Source: an uncultured Lachnospiraceae bacterium
Lineage (GTDB): Bacteria; Bacillota; Clostridia; Lachnospirales; Lachnospiraceae
Direction of reading: 5' to 3'
DNA: 64,000 nt
Assembly (NCBI GenBank): GCA_910585345.1
Contig: CAJUDS010000001.1
Coordinates: 423,108-487,107 of the forward strand
The translations under genes were made by a program, and so were the position numbers. Positions 58,934 through 64,000 of the stretch are shown piece by piece. The notes beneath the pieces are model-generated. The model saw only the letters and a list, made by a program, of their open reading frames with translations, had not been told where the DNA came from and did not search any database. Numbering within the stretch: position 1 is the stretch's first letter; every line of letters begins with the position of its first letter.

Positions 58934-60226
58934 TTATACCTCCGCTTCCCCGTAGGAAACATTTGTAGTAATCACCACATCCAAACCAAGCTGTGTCATC
59001 GTACGGAAAAAGACCCGCTCCACATCATGACTGCAGTATGGCCCCGCAAAACTGACTACATAATGGTCTAAAAAGGAACATGCGCTTGCCTGCAGTTTAT
59101 TCGGTGAGCTGAACACGCCGAACAGATGAATATACCGTTGCATTTCCGCAGGCATCGTCACACGGCCCACATTAGAGAAAGATGCGGTCACCTGTCGGTT
59201 GGACACATAATTCGCCCCGCGCAGTACCGGATCTTTCACTGGCAGCGGCACAATACGCATCGGAATATTATGTTCGAGCGCGCACAGCGTATTCATCCGC
59301 TGACGCAGGTTTTCCTGCGTCAGATTTTCCCGGAAACTCTGCCTCACATACGCCGAGACAGCTTCCAGGCTGTCCTCCTGACGGCTGAAATCATATGTCA
59401 CATTGATGGTTGCAAAAAAATTACGAACCGACTCCGAAGGGAAATAGCCCCGCAGATTGACCGGCACCGTGATAACCACCGGACGGCTTTGCTCCCGCAG
59501 ACGCATTCCCTCATGAATCGAACAGATGAGAACCGCTGTCAGAAATTCGGTCAGCGTTACGCCTCTCTCCCGTGAACAGGCAAGCAGCGCCTGCAGAGAC
59601 ATACGCCCCTCTACCACCGCAATCCTTTTTTCCGGCATACGCTCCCCGCGCAGATGATATGCCTTTCGTTTCCAGGGAATACGCGATACGGAAGGTTTCT
59701 CTTCCGGCTTCTCATAATATTTCTGAAAACTGTCGTCCCATTTCTGCGACTGGGAAGCATCATAGTTGAGTTCCGGCATTGAGCCGGCAAAATCCTCCCC
59801 ATGCCGTTGCAAAAGATAATAATACACAAGCGTGCACAAAAACTGCAGCGCACCGGTGCCGTCCGTCAGCGCATGATAAATTTCCAGATTAATTCGTCTG
59901 CCGAAATACAGAACACGGAACAGCAGGCTCCTGCGTTCGGCATCATAGAGGGGGAGACACGGCGGTCTGCTTTCCTGGCTCACCCTGGCCTTCAGATCGC
60001 TGTCCTCAAAATAATACCAGAACAATCCCTGTTTCATAACAGCCTGATAAAACGGAAACTGTTCCATTGTACGGTCAAGCGCAGACTGCAGTAAATCCGG
60101 CTCAACCTGCTCTTTCAATTCACAGAAAAAACGGAATACTTTGGAATCCGCTTTACTGCTGTTGGATGGAAATATTTTTGCGGCGTTGTCCAGCCGGCTC
60201 CACCGCGGCGTACGTATCGTTTTCAT
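58934..60226 (-). CDS. Condensation-fold acyltransferase (alcohol acetyltransferase-like)
   Basis: A 430-residue protein. The active-site motif HxxxDG appears as IYHALTDGTG near residue 125, in the context LEIYHALTDGTGALQFL. The second half has SFSNVGRVTMP, a typical C-terminal feature of this superfamily (condensation domains, PapA, ATF1-type enzymes). It would transfer an acyl group from a CoA or lipid donor to an alcohol or amine. No signal peptide is present. It lies between the esterase gene (8 bases upstream) and the zinc-ribbon gene (2 bases downstream). Confidence 0.82.
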   Translation of the reverse strand: MKTIRTPRWSRLDNAAKIFPSNSSKADSKVFRFFCELKEQVEPDLLQSALDRTMEQFPFYQAVMKQGLFWYYFEDSDLKARVSQESRPPCLPLYDAERRSLLFRVLYFGRRINLEIYHALTDGTGALQFLCTLVYYYLLQRHGEDFAGSMPELNYDASQSQKWDDSFQKYYEKPEEKPSVSRIPWKRKAYHLRGERMPEKRIAVVEGRMSLQALLACSRERGVTLTEFLTAVLICSIHEGMRLREQSRPVVITVPVNLRGYFPSESVRNFFATINVTYDFSRQEDSLEAVSAYVRQSFRENLTQENLRQRMNTLCALEHNIPMRIVPLPVKDPVLRGANYVSNRQVTASFSNVGRVTMPAEMQRYIHLFGVFSSPNKLQASACSFLDHYVVSFAGPYCSHDVERVFFRTMTQLGLDVVITTNVSYGEAEV

Positions 60227-60234
60227 TGGCTGAC

Positions 60235-61158
60235 TCAGTCCTTTAAAAAATGATTGATAATATCATAAGTTTTTCTGACCAGTTCAAATCGGACGGGAAG
60301 CGCGAAATACCCATGCAGAGCATCCGGCATTCTCACAATCTCCACCCGGTTGCCGCCGCAGCGCAGTTTCTCCCCGTATGCCTCGCCTTCGTCCCGCAGC
60401 GGGCAATACTGCGCCGTCACGATCAGCGTCCGCGGCTGTCTTGAAAAATCATCCGCCGCCAGTGGGGCAAAATAAGGATTTTGCAAATCCGCCGCCGAAG
60501 AACGGTATAGCTCCATATAATCGCGTACCCGCTTCGATGTCAGCAAATACCCGCTTCCGTTTTCCCGTACGGAAGGAAACGGGGATGCATCCGAATGGTC
60601 CGTTCCGGTTGCCGGGTAGATCAGAATCTGCCGCTGCGGCAGAAATTCTCCTCTGTCACGGGCCATCAGGGAAACTGCCGCCGCCAGATTGCCTCCCGCA
60701 CTGTCCCCGATCAGGGCGATCTCCTCAGGCTTAGTATCCAGCAGCGCCGCATCCAGAAAAATTTCCCGCGTTACCGCATAACAGTCCTCCGGCGCCGCCG
60801 GAAAACGGTGTTCCGGCGCCAGACGGTAATCCACCGATACCACCACCCGTCCCGTCATAACCGCCATATCCGCACAGACACCGTCATAACTGTCAATCGT
60901 TCCTTTCACCCATCCGCCGCCATGAAAAAAGATAAGCAGCGGATGATGCCCTTCCCCCGGCGGCGCAAAGATACGCACGGGAATCTCATGGTCCCCGCAT
61001 GGCACCACATGATCCCACAACCGGTATAGAAAGGGGTTTTTCAACCGCCTTGCGGTAATCTTTTCCAGCTCTCTTTCAATCTGGTACGTCTTTTTAATAT
61101 CAATATCCGGATAGGACAGAGCGCTGAGCGCCGCCTGCATTACTTTGTTGATTGCCAT
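60235..61158 (-). CDS. Alpha/beta hydrolase, HSL-type esterase
   Basis: A 307-residue esterase of the hormone-sensitive lipase group. The oxyanion motif FFHGGGWVKG, the nucleophile elbow GDSAGGNLAA, and the His in MPDALHGYFALP complete the expected triad (Asp probably in the segment before DEGEAYG). It acts on short acyl esters and has no signal peptide. It heads the operon that continues with the acyltransferase, zinc-ribbon, MBL-fold, MutS-like and rnhA genes. AGGGAAGGG precedes the ATG. Confidence 0.9.
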   Translation of the reverse strand: MAINKVMQAALSALSYPDIDIKKTYQIERELEKITARRLKNPFLYRLWDHVVPCGDHEIPVRIFAPPGEGHHPLLIFFHGGGWVKGTIDSYDGVCADMAVMTGRVVVSVDYRLAPEHRFPAAPEDCYAVTREIFLDAALLDTKPEEIALIGDSAGGNLAAAVSLMARDRGEFLPQRQILIYPATGTDHSDASPFPSVRENGSGYLLTSKRVRDYMELYRSSAADLQNPYFAPLAADDFSRQPRTLIVTAQYCPLRDEGEAYGEKLRCGGNRVEIVRMPDALHGYFALPVRFELVRKTYDIINHFLKD

Positions 61159-61216
61159 AGAACTGTCCCTTCCCTGTATACAAAATAATCATATCACCTT
61201 TTATCTCATCATAAAA

Positions 61217-62251
61217 CTAATAAATCAGCATCGCATCGCCAAAACTGAAAAATCTGTACTTTTCTTCCACCGCTTCCCTGTAAGCGGACAATACGGACTC
61301 CCGGCCTGCCAGCGCGGACACCAGCATCAACAGCGTCGACTGCGGCAGATGGAAGTTGGTAATCAGGCCGTCAAGCACCCTGAAACGATAACCGGGATAA
61401 ATAAAGATTTCCGTATTGCCGCATCCCGGCCGTACGATCCCATCCTCACCGGCTGCGCTTTCAACGGTGCGGCAGCTTGTGGTACCCACACAGATGATAC
61501 GCCCGCCGCAGCGTTTTGTTTCATTAATCCGGTCCGCCGCCTCCTGCGTCACTTGGTAGTATTCCGAATGCATGTGGTGTTCCCGCACATCCTCCACCTT
61601 CACGGGACGGAACGTTCCAAGTCCTACATGGAGCGTTACATAAGCGGTGGAAACGCCCTTTTCTTCGATGCTGCGCAGCAGCTTTGCCGTAAAGTGCAGT
61701 CCAGCCGTAGGCGCTGCCGCAGAACCCTCATATTTCGCATATACGGTCTGATAACGGTTCTTATCCTGCAGTTTATGCGTAATATAAGGCGGCAGGGGCA
61801 TCTCTCCAAGATTGTCTAAAATCTCCTCCCAGATACCATCATAAGAGAAGCGGAGCAGGCGGTTCCCCTCTTCTACGATATCCGTCACTTCTGCGCACAG
61901 CGCTCCGTCTCCAAAGACAAGCCGAACACCGGGCCGGACCTTTCTGCCAGGCCGGACAAGTGTCTCCCACACATCACGTTCCCGTCTCTTCAGCAGCAGC
62001 ACTTCAATTACTGCTCCCGTTCCTTCTTTTACGCCGTAGAGTCTGGCCGGAATCACTTTTGTATTATTCAGTACAAGACAGTCTCCCGGCCGCAGCCAGG
62101 AGACAATTTCCCTGAATTGATGATGTTCCACCGCGCCGCTCCTCTTATCCAGTGTCAGCAGCCTCGAACTGCTCCGGTCTGCCAGCGGATCCTGTGCAAT
62201 CAGTTCCTGTGGCAGAGCAAAGTCGTAATCTGATGTTTTGAATCCTTCCAT
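61217..62251 (-). CDS. queA: S-adenosylmethionine:tRNA ribosyltransferase-isomerase
   Basis: A 344-residue QueA. Family stretches include MEGFKTSDYDFALPQELIAQDP at the start, SSRLLTLDKRSGAVEH, TYVTLHVGLGTFRPV-like AYVTLHVGLGTFRPVK, and FITNFHLPQSTLLMLVSA-like ITNFHLPQSTLLMLVSALAG. It adds the cyclopentene epoxide precursor during queuosine synthesis on tRNA. No tgt gene is visible in the window; it would be expected close by in many Firmicutes. Confidence 0.96.
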   Translation of the reverse strand: MEGFKTSDYDFALPQELIAQDPLADRSSSRLLTLDKRSGAVEHHQFREIVSWLRPGDCLVLNNTKVIPARLYGVKEGTGAVIEVLLLKRRERDVWETLVRPGRKVRPGVRLVFGDGALCAEVTDIVEEGNRLLRFSYDGIWEEILDNLGEMPLPPYITHKLQDKNRYQTVYAKYEGSAAAPTAGLHFTAKLLRSIEEKGVSTAYVTLHVGLGTFRPVKVEDVREHHMHSEYYQVTQEAADRINETKRCGGRIICVGTTSCRTVESAAGEDGIVRPGCGNTEIFIYPGYRFRVLDGLITNFHLPQSTLLMLVSALAGRESVLSAYREAVEEKYRFFSFGDAMLIY

Positions 62252-62272
62252 GATTTCTCTTCTATCCCTGTT

Positions 62273-63700
62273 TTATTCCATGCCGTTGTATCTCAGAAAG
62301 GCCGCGTAGCCGCGCATTGTTTCATACACATCCGCCTTGCTTGTAGCCTCCCAGGGCGCGTGCATATTGAGTACTGCCACACCACTGTCAATTACCTGCA
62401 TACCGTACAATGCCAGAATATAAGCAATCGTTCCCCCGCCGCCAAGATCCACTTTGCCAAGTTCTGCTGTCTGAAAGCGCACCTTTTCTTTCTCAAAAAT
62501 ATTGCGGATATAAGCCAGGTATTCGGCGTTCGCGTCATTGGAACCGGATTTTCCTCTGGAACCTGTAAATTTATTAAACACCATACCATTTCCAAGATAA
62601 GCCACATTCTTTTTATCGAAACTGGAAGCATAAGAAGGATCAAAAGCGCTGCTCACATCCGAAGAAAGCATCGTAGACGCAGCCAGGCAGCGGCGCAGCG
62701 CCAGATCACTGTATCCGCCGCAAAGCGCTGTCAGCTCTGCCACACTGTTTTCAAAAAACTGCGAACGCATTCCGGTAGCGCCGACGCTGCCGATCTCTTC
62801 TTTGTCCACCAAAATACAACACGCAGTACGTTCCGGGCGGTCCAGTTCCAGCATCGCCTGCAGAGAAGCAAAAGCACAGACTCTGTCATCCTGCCCGTAC
62901 GCCAGTATCATGCTGCGGTCAAACCCCGCCTCTCTTGCTCTGCCTGCCGGAACGACCTCCAGTTCCGCAGAAAGAAAATCCTCTTCCTCCATATCATACT
63001 CTTCTTTTAAGCGTTTCAGAATCCCTTCTTTTACCGGATCTGTCTCCTTCCCGGCATCCCGTTTCTCTTTACCGTCCACAGCGCCTTCTACTTTCAGCGG
63101 CCTGTTGCCTACGATGATGTCCAGCGCCTCTCCTTCAATCACTTTGCCTGCCTTTTTCTCCATCTGTTCGGCTGCCAGATGAATCAGCAAATCAGAAATA
63201 AAGAATACGGGATCATCGTCGTCTTCCCCGATTTTAATTTCAATTGTCGTACCATCCTTTTTGACCACAACGCCATGCAGCGCAAGCGGAATCGTCACCC
63301 ATTGGTACTTCTTGACGCCGCCGTAATAGTGCGTATCCAGATAGGCAAAACCGCCGTCCTCATACAACGGATCCTGCTTCACATCCAGCCGGGGGGAATC
63401 CACGTGGGCGCCGAGAATATTCATGCCCTCTTCCAGAGAACGGCTGCCGATATGGAACATCACAATGGATTTGTTCATGCAGACCGTGTACACTTTGTCA
63501 CCTGCCTGCAGTTTTTTCTTTTCCCTGCGCAGAAGGGACAAATCGCGATATCCCTTCTGCGTAATCCTGTTGACAATTGTGTCAATGCACTCTCTTTCTG
63601 TTTTTCCTTCATCCAGAAACTGCATATATTCTTTCGTAAAATCTTCCAACTGCGCCAACTGGCCTGCGTCATAGGTTTCCCACACATTTTTCTTTTCCAT
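62273..63700 (-). CDS. M18 family aspartyl aminopeptidase
   Basis: A 475-residue metal-dependent aminopeptidase. Metal and catalytic residues are in GAHVDSPRLDV, VDKEEIGSVGATGM (Glu pair), SSDVSSAFDP and LNMHAPWEATSKAD. The segment GSRGKSGSNDANAEY is also typical of M18. It removes N-terminal acidic residues from peptides in the cytoplasm and normally forms a dodecamer. The ATG at 63700 is preferred to a TTG one codon upstream, because AGGAAAA lies at a normal distance. It follows pheT at a 20-base gap. Confidence 0.92.
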   Translation of the reverse strand: MEKKNVWETYDAGQLAQLEDFTKEYMQFLDEGKTERECIDTIVNRITQKGYRDLSLLRREKKKLQAGDKVYTVCMNKSIVMFHIGSRSLEEGMNILGAHVDSPRLDVKQDPLYEDGGFAYLDTHYYGGVKKYQWVTIPLALHGVVVKKDGTTIEIKIGEDDDDPVFFISDLLIHLAAEQMEKKAGKVIEGEALDIIVGNRPLKVEGAVDGKEKRDAGKETDPVKEGILKRLKEEYDMEEEDFLSAELEVVPAGRAREAGFDRSMILAYGQDDRVCAFASLQAMLELDRPERTACCILVDKEEIGSVGATGMRSQFFENSVAELTALCGGYSDLALRRCLAASTMLSSDVSSAFDPSYASSFDKKNVAYLGNGMVFNKFTGSRGKSGSNDANAEYLAYIRNIFEKEKVRFQTAELGKVDLGGGGTIAYILALYGMQVIDSGVAVLNMHAPWEATSKADVYETMRGYAAFLRYNGME

Positions 63701-63720
63701 CAATTTTCCTTCTTTCCTGT

Positions 63721-64000
63721 CTACTTACGCAGCGCAATTCCCATACCTTCCAGACCGTTTAAGATTTTCTTCATGGCTGCCGATACATCGCCCTCCTCCA
63801 GGGTTCTGTCTTTGGCGCGGAAGGTAATGGAATATGCCACCGACTTAAATCCTGCTTTAATCTGCGTTCCCTCATAAATATCAAACAGACGATAGCTTTC
63901 CAGAAGTCTGCCGCCTCTCTGTTCGATCATTGCCTCAATCTGTCCTACCAGAATTTCTCTTGGAACCACCATACTGATATCCCGGGTTACCGCCGGATAT
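63721..64000 (-). CDS. pheT: Phenylalanyl-tRNA synthetase beta subunit (partial, 5' part off window)
   Basis: The last 92 codons are visible. The frame reads YPAVTRDISMVVPREILVGQ from the window edge and continues KAGFKSVAYSITFRAKDRTL and EEGDVSAAMKKILNGLE, which is the C-terminal ferredoxin-fold anticodon-binding domain of PheT. The methionine at 63972 is internal, not a start. PheT pairs with PheS, presumably encoded beyond the window. The M18 peptidase follows 20 bases after its stop. Confidence 0.93.
   Translation of the reverse strand, partial: YPAVTRDISMVVPREILVGQIEAMIEQRGGRLLESYRLFDIYEGTQIKAGFKSVAYSITFRAKDRTLEEGDVSAAMKKILNGLEGMGIALRK

Overview
The window looks like a chromosome segment of a strictly anaerobic, spore-forming Clostridia bacterium, most likely a Lachnospiraceae relative. 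This rests on the anaerobic ribonucleotide reductase NrdDG, an [FeFe] hydrogenase, an oxygen-sensitive dehydratase activase, FeoAB, DacF-type and GerA-type sporulation proteins, a single-chain glycyl-tRNA synthetase, and the local gene order. Most genes lie on the minus strand. No rRNA, tRNA, CRISPR array, phage genes or transposase was seen.

Layout. 1-16.7 kb (minus): scpA (cut by the window edge), phosphoesterase, DacF-type carboxypeptidase, rpsU, alaS, glyQS, recO, a YqzL-like small gene, era, a DUF4349 lipoprotein, then an overlapping operon of a rhomboid-like membrane protein, a sigma-like protein without regions 2.4 and 4, a small unknown protein and an M16C peptidase. 16.8-21.2 kb (plus): a 1420-residue two-ATPase acyl-CoA dehydratase activase ending at a strong two-way terminator. 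21.2-25.2 kb: leuCD facing a divergent LysR regulator, and a lactonase-fold protein. 25.7-31.7 kb (plus): an M14 carboxypeptidase and a polyamine operon (XRE-cupin regulator, potABCD). 31.8-41.2 kb: trpS, an extreme Cys/Asn/Gly protein with a sigma-K-like promoter, a DUF5662 protein, a GH13 protein that has lost its catalytic residues, a DUF1292 protein, a UvrD-type helicase, gltX and a monomeric [FeFe] hydrogenase. 41.4-45.3 kb: feoB, feoA, a small Cys protein, and a hemerythrin-response regulator. 45.4-53.4 kb: DHHW protein, MBOAT acyltransferase, DUF4358 lipoprotein, GerA-family protein, dut, nrdG, nrdD. 53.5-55.2 kb: a repeat island. 55.2-64 kb: rnhA, a membrane-anchored MutS-like ATPase, a metallo-beta-lactamase-fold protein, a zinc-ribbon membrane protein, a condensation-fold acyltransferase, an esterase, queA, an M18 aminopeptidase and the 3' end of pheT.

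The most unusual DNA is 53.5-55.2 kb plus a related copy at 25.3 kb. It holds two families of about 210-230 bp elements with terminal inverted repeats whose whole length folds back as one long imperfect hairpin. Family B occurs at 25294-25503 and 53661-53877 (4 differences over 210 bp). Family C occurs twice in direct orientation at 54470-54699 and 54951-55181 (almost identical). They are embedded in degenerate shorter repeats. No transposase is nearby, so they look like non-autonomous mobile hairpins or structured RNA genes.

Two proteins keep a recognisable enzyme fold but lack the catalytic residues (the GlgX-like GH13 protein and the rhomboid-like protein), and a third is a sigma-factor-like protein without promoter-recognition regions. 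All functional assignments come from reading motifs by eye; no database search was run.
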